A DNA stretch of 64,000 nt from Bacteroidales bacterium (GTDB lineage Bacteria > Bacteroidota > Bacteroidia > Bacteroidales > UBA932): assembly GCA_017501525.1 (NCBI GenBank), contig JAFVWT010000008.1, forward strand, positions 1-64,000, in the 5' to 3' direction. Under the pieces are notes generated by a model, which saw only the letters and a program-made list of their open reading frames with translations, made no database searches and was not told the DNA's origin. The position numbers and the translations under genes were made by a program. Shown here in pieces: positions 48,147 through 57,334 of the stretch; the first letter of the stretch is position 1, and the number at the start of each line of letters is the position of its first letter.

Positions 48147-49400
48147 TTAATCTCTTCCAAAGACATCTCTGGTATAAACCTTATCAGAGACATCGTCCAA
48201 GAGTGAATCATATCTATTTGCTATTATCGAGTCGCTCATAGCCTTAAAACGCGCAAGATCATTGACTATTTCGCTACCAAAAAATGTGGTGCCATCCTCC
48301 AGAGTCGGCTCATATATTATAACTGTAGCCCCTTTGGCCTTCACCCTTTTGATAACACCCTGTACTGAACTGTGACGGAAATTATCTGAGTTGGTCTTCA
48401 TCATCAGTCTATAAACCCCGACCACACATTTTTTCTCTCTCGAAGCACAATATTCAACCCCTTGATTATAATCATAATATCCTGTTAATTGAAGCACTCT
48501 GTCGGCAATGAAATCTTTTCGTGTACGATTGCTCTCCACTATAGCCCTCACTAAGTTTTGAGGAACATCTTCATAATTGGCCAACAGTTGCTTAGTATCT
48601 TTTGGAAGACAATATCCTCCATATCCGAATGAAGGGTTATTGTAATGCCCCCCTATTCTCTCATCAGCACAGACCCCATCAATTATCTGACGGGTATCCA
48701 GACCTTTGAGTTCTGCATAGGTATCCAGTTCATTGAAATAAGAGACCCTCAGTGCAAGGTAGGTATTTGCAAAAAGTTTTACTGCCTCAGCCTCACTGAA
48801 ACCCATAAACAAAGTATTTATCGGCCTCTTGAGCGCACCATTCTTCATTATCTCCACAAAAGTCTTCGCTTTATCACATAGAAGTGAATCCTCTTTATCA
48901 ATACCGACTATGATTCGGCTCGGATAGAGATTATCATACAATGCCTTTGACTCACGAAGAAACTCCGGACTGAAGATTATATTCGTAGATTTGAATTTTT
49001 CCCTTACATATTTAGTAAATCCGACAGGGACAGTGGACTTGATGACAATCAACGCCTCAGGCGAATGGTCAAGCACATTGCCTATAACACTCTCCACAGC
49101 AGAAGTATCAAAGAAACTCTTTGCCGGATCATAATTTGTAGGAGCTGCCACTATTACAATATCTGCATCTCTATACCCCTGTTCGAGATTTGTTGTTGCA
49201 AAAAGAGTCAACGGTTTCTTTGCAAAATATTCTTCAATAAGAGTGTCCTGGATAGGAGAAATGCGACGATTGACCATATCAACCTTCTGTTGGGAAATAT
49301 CTACAGCCGTCACCTTATTGTCCACTGACAGCAAAGTGGCTATTGACAATCCTACATAGCCAATACCGGCAACTGTTATATTCAGCTTAGAGTCAGCCAT
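48147..49400 (-). CDS. ugd: UDP-glucose 6-dehydrogenase
   Basis: Oxidises UDP-glucose to UDP-glucuronate with two NAD+. At 417 residues it belongs to the short (HasB/E. coli Ugd-like) class. The NAD fold is [15 protein letters not shown], the conserved middle has [14 protein letters not shown], and the catalytic cysteine sits in [17 protein letters not shown] (about residue 258). These motifs favour UDP-glucose over UDP-GlcNAc, so it is unlikely to be the missing WbpA of the wbp set. It lies between nagB and rfbA on one strand. Confidence 0.9.
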   Translation of the reverse strand: MADSKLNITVAGIGYVGLSIATLLSVDNKVTAVDISQQKVDMVNRRISPIQDTLIEEYFAKKPLTLFATTNLEQGYRDADIVIVAAPTNYDPAKSFFDTSAVESVIGNVLDHSPEALIVIKSTVPVGFTKYVREKFKSTNIIFSPEFLRESKALYDNLYPSRIIVGIDKEDSLLCDKAKTFVEIMKNGALKRPINTLFMGFSEAEAVKLFANTYLALRVSYFNELDTYAELKGLDTRQIIDGVCADERIGGHYNNPSFGYGGYCLPKDTKQLLANYEDVPQNLVRAIVESNRTRKDFIADRVLQLTGYYDYNQGVEYCASREKKCVVGVYRLMMKTNSDNFRHSSVQGVIKRVKAKGATVIIYEPTLEDGTTFFGSEIVNDLARFKAMSDSIIANRYDSLLDDVSDKVYTRDVFGRD

Positions 49401-49431
49401 TTATCACTACAAATTATTATTAGGCAGAGGG

Positions 49432-50211
49432 CTATAGCCTCTCCTTGAAATATTTATATGTTCCCACTTTTATCTCAGCACAAGCAGCCTCATCACATAC
49501 GATTAGTCCTTCAGGATGCATCTGCAATGCACTGATAGTCCACATATGGTTTACCCCCTCCTCGATTGCATGTCGCAAAGCACGCGCTTTGTTGTGTCCA
49601 TTACAGATAATCATTACCTCTTTGGCACTCATAACTGTAGCAACACCTACTGTAAGAGCCATCTTTGGAACAAGGTCGACATTATTGTCAAAGAAACGAC
49701 TGTTTGCGATAATTGTGTCGTTATTCAATTTTGCAATATGGGTACGGGATGACAGTGAAGTTCCGGGTTCATTGAAAGCGATATGACCATCGGGACCGAT
49801 TCCACCCATAAACAAATCAATTCCTCCTGCATCTACAATAGCCTGCTCATATCTGAGACACTCCTCTTCCAATGAGACAGCATTACCATTGAGGATATGA
49901 ACATTCTCCTTTTTAATGTCAATATGATTGAAAAAATTATTCCACATGAATGAATGATAGCTTTCAGGATGTTCCTGAGGAAGCCCTACATATTCATCCA
50001 TATTGAAAGTCACCACATTAGCAAAAGAAACCTTGCCCTGATGATTCATATTGATAAGCTCCTTGTACATTCCTAAAGGGGAAGAGCCTGTAGGACAACC
50101 AAGGACAAAAGGGTTTTCAGGAGTTGGCTGCTTCTCGTTGATTTTTTTCACAACATATTCTGCAGCCCACTTTGAAACACTTGCATAATCTTCTAAAATT
50201 ATAACTCTCAT
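49432..50211 (-). CDS. nagB: Glucosamine-6-phosphate deaminase
   Basis: Converts glucosamine-6-phosphate to fructose-6-phosphate and ammonia, 259 residues, the normal NagB size. Motifs: [11 protein letters not shown] (phosphate loop), [18 protein letters not shown] with the catalytic Asp, and [17 protein letters not shown] with the active-site His. It is the standard enzyme, in contrast to the long, frameshifted paralogue at 42.7 kb. Its start codon overlaps by one base the stop of the upstream 114-residue gene. Confidence 0.95.
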   Translation of the reverse strand: MRVIILEDYASVSKWAAEYVVKKINEKQPTPENPFVLGCPTGSSPLGMYKELINMNHQGKVSFANVVTFNMDEYVGLPQEHPESYHSFMWNNFFNHIDIKKENVHILNGNAVSLEEECLRYEQAIVDAGGIDLFMGGIGPDGHIAFNEPGTSLSSRTHIAKLNNDTIIANSRFFDNNVDLVPKMALTVGVATVMSAKEVMIICNGHNKARALRHAIEEGVNHMWTISALQMHPEGLIVCDEAACAEIKVGTYKYFKERL

Positions 50212-50555
50212 TATTTGCTCAATTTTGATGCAAAACCACCAATAAGTGCAATCTGCTTAATGACAGCTTCAATAGAATCGAGTGATTTTGCTATATTATT
50301 AATACTTTTTACCTTTTCTCTAATCAATTTTGAAATATTCCCAAGACGTTCTGTCACCCCCTCAAGCTGCTTCAGGAGCTCCTTCTCAGTCTTCTGGATC
50401 AATACCCTTTCTGCATCCCTGAGGGCAATTGCAGACTCTTCAAGCAACTCTCTCTGAGACTGAGTCAACTCCTCTCTCATCCTGTCCCTGTCGACAACTT
50501 CAATTGCCTGTTGGATCTGAGCCAATGTCTTTAGATTTTCTTCACTGCCAAGCAT
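50211..50555 (-). CDS. Small helical protein of unknown function
   Basis: A 114-residue protein without signal peptide. Almost all of it is predicted helical: a charged amphipathic stretch (about 10-75, [20 protein letters not shown] and on) followed by a less polar end with [18 protein letters not shown] that could form a hairpin or contact membrane. I do not recognise a family. It overlaps the upstream lipoprotein gene by 25 bp and the downstream nagB by 1 bp, so translation of the three is probably coupled. Confidence 0.65.
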   Translation of the reverse strand: MLGSEENLKTLAQIQQAIEVVDRDRMREELTQSQRELLEESAIALRDAERVLIQKTEKELLKQLEGVTERLGNISKLIREKVKSINNIAKSLDSIEAVIKQIALIGGFASKLSK

Positions 50556-51442
50556 ATATCGTAAATTAGTTTTGTCAATTCCAACAAATCTTCGGTCAAA
50601 TCAATTTCCTGCTTGCAGTCCAACTGCTCAACTATCTTGTGATGAGCATTCTTAAAAGAGCGTAAAGCTCTCACTGAAGCATTTCTCAGATCATTGATAC
50701 ATAGCGACTTCTGACGAAGAATCAGATACTCGCTATAACATTCCATTGCAGGCACTTGTCCAATCCTCTCCATCTCTGTAAGATATGCTTTGAAATTATT
50801 CTCAAGTCCGGACTTTTCATTCTCTATCAGTGAGTTCATACTCTCACTCCTAAGGAGGGCAATCAGAGTATCACAACAACAAGCGACCAAGGAATCCCCG
50901 GTCATCATAAACTCCTTTAGAAATTTATACTGCTTCCCCTTTGTTATATTCTCAGCAATCATTCCCAAACTCTTACCTCCCAATTTCGCTATTCCCTCCG
51001 GCAGATTGTCATCAATCAAAATATTGTAACTTATAATTATCGAATCGATGTTGTTGCCGATTCCACGAATTTCCCTTCCGATATTTTTACTTCTGTCGTC
51101 ACTGGCAAGACTTCCTACCGCTCTGATATAGCTATTCAGTACATTTACATAAGTATCTGCCTTTGCAGCCCTTTTTTCATTTTCAATATTAGCTTTAGCC
51201 AGTGCATCCAACTCATCAATTCTGTTTTGAGGTGCCGTCAGGGAGGCTGCATAAAACAACCCTCTCCTATATCGCAAATGATTCAACGATTTGAAAATTG
51301 CAGAAGGGGCACTGCTTATCGAATCACTCTTTATTGTAAGAGCCTCTATTGAAGAGAGCTGTGATTCTGATAATACTGAGCATCCCTGAGACAAGGATAG
51401 AAGGAGAAATATGGAAAATAAAAATCCGAGTATTCTGCTCAT
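50531..51442 (-). CDS. Lipoprotein of unknown function, mostly alpha-helical
   Basis: A 303-residue protein with a lipoprotein signal peptide (LLLSLSQGC). The mature part is rich in helices with Leu/Ile/Arg/Glu patterns and has five scattered cysteines, one pair in LVACCCD. No known motif was found. It overlaps the 114-residue helical gene by 25 bp and follows the glutaminyl cyclase gene by 3 bp. The close packing suggests that the lipoprotein and the helical protein act together, but nothing in sequence says how. Confidence 0.65.
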   Translation of the reverse strand: MSRILGFLFSIFLLLSLSQGCSVLSESQLSSIEALTIKSDSISSAPSAIFKSLNHLRYRRGLFYAASLTAPQNRIDELDALAKANIENEKRAAKADTYVNVLNSYIRAVGSLASDDRSKNIGREIRGIGNNIDSIIISYNILIDDNLPEGIAKLGGKSLGMIAENITKGKQYKFLKEFMMTGDSLVACCCDTLIALLRSESMNSLIENEKSGLENNFKAYLTEMERIGQVPAMECYSEYLILRQKSLCINDLRNASVRALRSFKNAHHKIVEQLDCKQEIDLTEDLLELTKLIYDICLAVKKI

Positions 51443-51445
51443 GAT

Positions 51446-52222
51446 CTATTTTTCAATTAGTGTAATTCTGTACAGTTTTGGCCAATATTTACCGGTAAGA
51501 TATATTGCACCTTCTTCCTGGTTGAAAGCAATTCCATTGAGAACATCCACATCTGAGTTTTTATAACGGGGGTCAAGCAGTCCTCTACAGTCAACCCGTC
51601 CCTCTACATTACCCGAAGATGGATCTATAATCAGAATATAGTCAAGACCATAAACATTTGCCCAAATTTTCCCATCAATATATTCAAGCTCATTGAGATA
51701 TGATATTTCTCTACCCTCCAGCTTCACTTTGACACTACGGGTTTCCAGAAAGGTCATAGGGTCCCTGAAAGAAATGACAGAAGAGCCATTACTCATTATC
51801 AATGACTCTCCATCTGTGGTCAAACCCCAACCCTGTCCGCTATATCTGAATTGTGCCAACGGAGTATATGTCTCTATATCGTAAACAAAGCACACTTCTT
51901 CATACCAGGTGAGAATATATACACGACCATCGATAACACATGACCCCTCTATGAAATAGTTTGAGGGGAAATCAATTCGCGACTCTACATTCCCACTATA
52001 CAAATCGACCTTTCTGAAGGAAGAACTGCCATACTGCCCTGTACTCTCATACAAGATACCATTGTGAAAGAAAAGTCCTTGAGTATAACCTGAGACATCA
52101 TGAGGATAACTCTCCAGCACTTTCAGAGTATAATCTTTGTAACTCCTGCCATACAAAAGAGTCCCTGTCAACAACAGGATGAATGTAACTATTCCAAAAA
52201 GACAATTCCTTCTAATAATCAT
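51446..52222 (-). CDS. Glutaminyl-peptide cyclotransferase (plant-type QC)
   Basis: A secreted five-bladed beta-propeller enzyme of about 258 residues that converts N-terminal glutamine to pyroglutamate. After a hydrophobic signal segment (about 8-24) it has the family's typical start, YPHDVSGYTQGLFFHNGILYESTGQYG in essence, and the LNELEYIDGKIWANVYG block with the catalytic Glu. In Bacteroidetes N-terminal pyroglutamate is common on exported proteins cut by signal peptidase before Gln, which gives a plausible role. The start is the ATG at 52222; the codon at 52225 is TTG. Confidence 0.88.
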   Translation of the reverse strand: MIIRRNCLFGIVTFILLLTGTLLYGRSYKDYTLKVLESYPHDVSGYTQGLFFHNGILYESTGQYGSSSFRKVDLYSGNVESRIDFPSNYFIEGSCVIDGRVYILTWYEEVCFVYDIETYTPLAQFRYSGQGWGLTTDGESLIMSNGSSVISFRDPMTFLETRSVKVKLEGREISYLNELEYIDGKIWANVYGLDYILIIDPSSGNVEGRVDCRGLLDPRYKNSDVDVLNGIAFNQEEGAIYLTGKYWPKLYRITLIEK

Positions 52223-52239
52223 CAATAAAATCTGGTATT

Positions 52240-53925
<1,686 letters not shown>

Positions 53926-53998
53926 TTATAAACGGAGTTCCTTAAATTGCCACGCAGATAAAATGCATATTCACAGAACTCCCAATTATATGATTTTA

Positions 53999-54745
53999 AT
54001 GAAAAGTCTATCTATAAATTTCAGTGTCGACACCACTAAAGCAGACTGCATGCAACGCTATCTGCCACATTCATTTATGGCTGACGCACAAGAGATTGCA
54101 CATCACCATGCCACTGCTATCGGATTTGGTTACAAAGATTTGATATCCACCAATTCGGCATGGGTCCTATCCAGAATGAAGGTCCGCTATCTACGCGCTC
54201 CCAAATGGAATGAACAGGTGACTCTTACCACATGGCACAAAGGTAGAGACGGGATTTTCTCCTTAAGGGATTTTGAGATATGTAACGGAGAGACAGGCGA
54301 AGTGCTGATTAAAGCCACAAGTTCTTGGCTGATCATTGATTTGTCAACCCGAAGAATGCTTCGCACCGACCACACCTTGGGAGAGAGGGGGATTAACACC
54401 ACCCTTGAAAAAGATGCAATCGCCGAACATTGTCAGAGAATATCAGTTCCAAAAGAGCCATCAGCTCAATTTTGCCGCAACGTAAAGGTGCTGTACTCGG
54501 ATATTGATATGAACAGACATACAAACAACGCCAGATATATGATGTGGGCATTGGACTCCATCCCTGCAGAAACTTTACAGAACAATGAGATTGATGAGTT
54601 TCAGATAAACTTCAATATGGAGTCAAAACTCAATGATACCATCACTATCAATACCTGTCCCACTTCACCTGAGACATATTACATAGAAGGTGTATCAGTT
54701 GACGGAAAAAACATCTTCCAGACAAACATAAAATTTAAGAAATAA
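53999..54745 (+). CDS. Acyl-ACP thioesterase
   Basis: Releases fatty acids from acyl carrier protein; 248 residues, two fused hotdog domains as in bacterial and plant FatA/FatB. The first domain has HHHATAIGFGYKDL and WVLSRMKVRYLRAPKWNE; the second has the catalytic stretch DIDMNRHTNNARYMMW, with Asn/His in the usual places. The start at 53999 (MKSLSINFSV) fits the family and the promoter position; ATGs at 53963 and 53990 are alternatives. The next gene, a 5-alpha-reductase homologue, starts 15 bp later on the same strand, so a three-gene operon is likely. Confidence 0.9.
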   Translation: MKSLSINFSVDTTKADCMQRYLPHSFMADAQEIAHHHATAIGFGYKDLISTNSAWVLSRMKVRYLRAPKWNEQVTLTTWHKGRDGIFSLRDFEICNGETGEVLIKATSSWLIIDLSTRRMLRTDHTLGERGINTTLEKDAIAEHCQRISVPKEPSAQFCRNVKVLYSDIDMNRHTNNARYMMWALDSIPAETLQNNEIDEFQINFNMESKLNDTITINTCPTSPETYYIEGVSVDGKNIFQTNIKFKK

Positions 54746-54760
54746 TACTACCCGACTACT

Positions 54761-55528
54761 ATGAATTATACATTTTACACCTCCTTTCTCAATGCAATGG
54801 TAATCATTGCCGTATTTGTTTTTATTGCACTGCAATATTTCAAGGCAGGATACGGATACCTAAGGACGGCCAAATGGGGTCCATCCATCAACAACAAGTT
54901 AGGATGGATAATAATGGAACTTCCCGTATTTGTCGCTATGCTATGGGGATTCATCTACACAAAAAGTTATACCAACATAGCAGTAAGTGTCATGACAGCT
55001 TTTATGCTGATACACTACTTTCAACGGTCACTGATTTTCCCGTTCCTGATGAAAGGAAAAAGTAAAATTCCAATTGCAATAGTAGCTATGGGCGCAGTCT
55101 TTAACCTTTCAAATGCCTACATGCAAGGTGGTTGGTTATTTCATTTTGCGCCACAGGGACATTATACCATTGAATGGTTGATGACTCCACAATTTATCAT
55201 CGGAACAATAATATTCATATCCGGAATGGTGATAAACCTCCACTCGGACTATATAATACGCAATTTGCGCAAGCCTGGGGATACAAGGCACTATATGCCT
55301 AAAGGTGGAATGTTTAAATATGTATCATCAGCCAACTATTTTGGGGAGTTGACCGAGTGGTTTGGATTCGCAATACTGACTTGGTCATACCCTGGAGCAA
55401 TATTCTGTTTATGGACATTTGCCAACCTTGCTCCCAGGGCAGGTTCTCTATATAAAAAATATACAGAAGAGTTTGGAGAAGAATTCACAAAACTCAAACG
55501 CAAAAGAATTATACCATTTATTTATTAG
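54761..55528 (+). CDS. Steroid 5-alpha-reductase-like membrane enzyme
   Basis: A 255-residue polytopic membrane protein with about six or seven helices. It has the residues that mark the SRD5A family: MELPVF with Glu53 (Glu57 in human SRD5A2), IHYFQRSLIFP, the NADPH-binding NLHSDYIIRNLRKPG (about 159-173), GGMFKYVSSANYFGEL (182-197), EWFGFAILTW and NLAPRA, ending LKRKRIIPFIY. The family reduces the delta-4 double bond of 3-oxo-steroids to the 5-alpha product with NADPH; gut Bacteroidetes homologues act on 3-oxo-delta4 bile acids. It is followed after 14 bp by an OYE-type reductase gene. A role on fatty enoyl or other isoprenoid substrates is possible. Confidence 0.88.
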   Translation: MNYTFYTSFLNAMVIIAVFVFIALQYFKAGYGYLRTAKWGPSINNKLGWIIMELPVFVAMLWGFIYTKSYTNIAVSVMTAFMLIHYFQRSLIFPFLMKGKSKIPIAIVAMGAVFNLSNAYMQGGWLFHFAPQGHYTIEWLMTPQFIIGTIIFISGMVINLHSDYIIRNLRKPGDTRHYMPKGGMFKYVSSANYFGELTEWFGFAILTWSYPGAIFCLWTFANLAPRAGSLYKKYTEEFGEEFTKLKRKRIIPFIY

Positions 55529-55542
55529 AAATAGAAACATAG

Positions 55543-56775
55543 ATGAGTTCATTGATTTTCACCCCTGGAAAAATCGGTCCGATAGAGATTAAAAATAGAA
55601 TTATAAGGGCCTCAGCATACGAAGGAATGTGCGAAAACCACGAGCCTTCCGAACAACTCAAAGAATACCACACTGCACTTGCCCGTGGAGGAGTTGGAAT
55701 GACCTCTGTAGCTTATGCATCAGTCTGCAAAAGTGGACTTTCTTTTCACAGACAACTATGGATGAGGGAAGAGATTGTTCCGGGATTGAAAGAACTCACA
55801 GACAGTATCCACGAAGGTGGAGCAAAAGCATGTATCCAACTTGGACATTGCGGAAATATGTCACATCGAAGATATTGCGGACAAAGACCGGTTGGAGCAT
55901 CAGGTGGATTCAATCTATATTCACCAACATTTGTACATGGACTCCGCAAAGATGAAATGATACAGATTGCGAAAGATTACGGAAATGCAGTGCGACTGGC
56001 AAAAGAGAGCGGCTTTGACGCAGTGGAAATCCATGCTGGACACGGATATCTTATATCACAATTTCTCTCACCATACACAAACCATCGCAAAGATGAATTC
56101 GGTGGTTCCCTTGAGAACAGAATGAAATTCATGGAAATGGCAATGACAGAGGTTATGAAGAATGCCGGTAACGACATTGCTGTAATGGTAAAAATCAATA
56201 CCAGAGATGGATTCAAAGGGGGAATGGAAGTTGATGAGTGTATAGAAGTTGCGAAAAAACTTGAAGAGATGGGAGTCCATTGCCTTGTTCTCAGCGGGGG
56301 ATTTGTCAGCAGAGCTCCTATGTATGTCATGAGAGGAGCAATGCCTATCAGATCATTGGCAGGATATATGCCATGGAAACAACTGTGGTGGCTCAGAATA
56401 GGTGTCTCACTTTTCGGAAAACTACTGATAAAAGACCAGCCATACAAAGAAGCCTTTTTCTATGAAGATGCACTCAAATTCCGCAAGGCTCTGAAAATGC
56501 CTTTGGCGCTGGTCGGGGGACTTCACTCACGCGAAACCATAGATATGGCACTCAATTCAGGATTTGAGTTCGTGGAAATGGCTCGTCCACTTGTCCACGA
56601 TACAGAATTCGTGAACAAGCTCCGTGACGGAATAGTCAACGAAAGTGGATGTAGACACGCAAATTATTGCGTTGCAAGAATATACAATATCGATATGCAA
56701 TGCCATGAACATTGCAAAGTAGCGCCAAGACTGCAAAAAGAATTGGACCGCAATATGAAACGTAATGAAAAATAA
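55543..56775 (+). CDS. Old-yellow-enzyme family flavin reductase (possible steroid or enone reductase)
   Basis: An FMN-dependent ene reductase of 410 residues with one TIM-barrel domain. The active-site histidines are in EIHAGHGYLISQFLSP (His164 and His167), followed by the signature DEFGGSLENR. The C-terminus has Cys370, Cys376, Cys387 and Cys391, a pattern like the [4Fe-4S] site of 2,4-dienoyl-CoA reductases but with different spacing. Unlike those and BaiCD/BaiH it has no second FAD/NAD domain. OYE-type enzymes include bacterial steroid 5-beta-reductases, so next to the 5-alpha-reductase homologue it may reduce the same kind of substrate; this is inference. No hydroxysteroid dehydrogenase gene follows. 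Confidence 0.85.
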   Translation: MSSLIFTPGKIGPIEIKNRIIRASAYEGMCENHEPSEQLKEYHTALARGGVGMTSVAYASVCKSGLSFHRQLWMREEIVPGLKELTDSIHEGGAKACIQLGHCGNMSHRRYCGQRPVGASGGFNLYSPTFVHGLRKDEMIQIAKDYGNAVRLAKESGFDAVEIHAGHGYLISQFLSPYTNHRKDEFGGSLENRMKFMEMAMTEVMKNAGNDIAVMVKINTRDGFKGGMEVDECIEVAKKLEEMGVHCLVLSGGFVSRAPMYVMRGAMPIRSLAGYMPWKQLWWLRIGVSLFGKLLIKDQPYKEAFFYEDALKFRKALKMPLALVGGLHSRETIDMALNSGFEFVEMARPLVHDTEFVNKLRDGIVNESGCRHANYCVARIYNIDMQCHEHCKVAPRLQKELDRNMKRNEK

Positions 56776-56781
56776 ATGGTA

Positions 56782-56833
56782 GGAAGTTCTATAAAAGCCT
56801 TTACAGCTATTTAAAGAGTTTTTATAGAAGTCC
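56782..56833. repeat. Palindromic GGGAAGTTCTATAAA element, copy 3
   Basis: GGAAGTTCTATAAAA (56782-56796) and TTTTATAGAAGTCC (56820-56833) form an inverted repeat between the OYE gene and rnpB. The right arm lacks one base compared with the left. There is no T-run, and it sits 12 bp before the RNase P RNA. Confidence 0.65.
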
Positions 56834-56844
56834 TCCAAATAAAT

Positions 56845-57180
56845 ATCAGGTGGGGTGCTCTATCGCTACATTCCCGTAGAGGAAAGTCCGGGCAGGGAAG
56901 AGCATCGCACTGTGGAAAGCACAGGTAGGCGTAAGTTTACGAGAGAGGTAACAGAAAATAACCGCCTGTCATATATTCATGTGACAGGTAAGGGTGAAAA
57001 TGTGGGGTAAGAGCCCACGTGCGTTTGTGGAGACATTATCGCAGTACCTTTCTGCGACCTGCAAGGCCAAATATACCGACAATTAAGGGTTGCTCGTCCA
57101 ATGTCGGGGGGTAGGCTGCTTAGATAAATGATAGAGGCTTGATTTTCAAGTACAGAACTCGGCTTATATCCCCACCTGAT
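56845..57180 (+). ncRNA. rnpB: RNase P RNA component
   Basis: The catalytic RNA that trims tRNA 5' ends, about 336 nt, bacterial type A. The outermost helix pairs ATCAGGTGGGG (56845-56855) with CCCCACCTGAT (57170-57180). The universally conserved P4 and flanking sequences are there: GAGGAAAGTCCGGGC (about 56879) near the 5' side and ACAGAACTCGGCTTAT (about 57152) near the 3' side, with CGTAAGTTTACG and GGTAACAG... in between. T-rich sequence follows the last stem. Confidence 0.96.
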
Positions 57181-57334
57181 TTTATTTTTAATTCCTCTAA
57201 GACAAGATTACAGTTCTACACTGAACTTCTCAAATAATGATACCTCGGGGAATCAGAATAGAAGTTCTTCGGATCTATCCCGTCCCCCGAAATATTCATA
57301 AAACGGCACTCGTTCGCTATATCACATTGCAATG

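Noticed and set aside
48147..49400. This dehydrogenase as WbpA (UDP-GlcNAc 6-dehydrogenase)
   Set aside because: Length and the [14 protein letters not shown] motif fit the short UDP-glucose dehydrogenase class.
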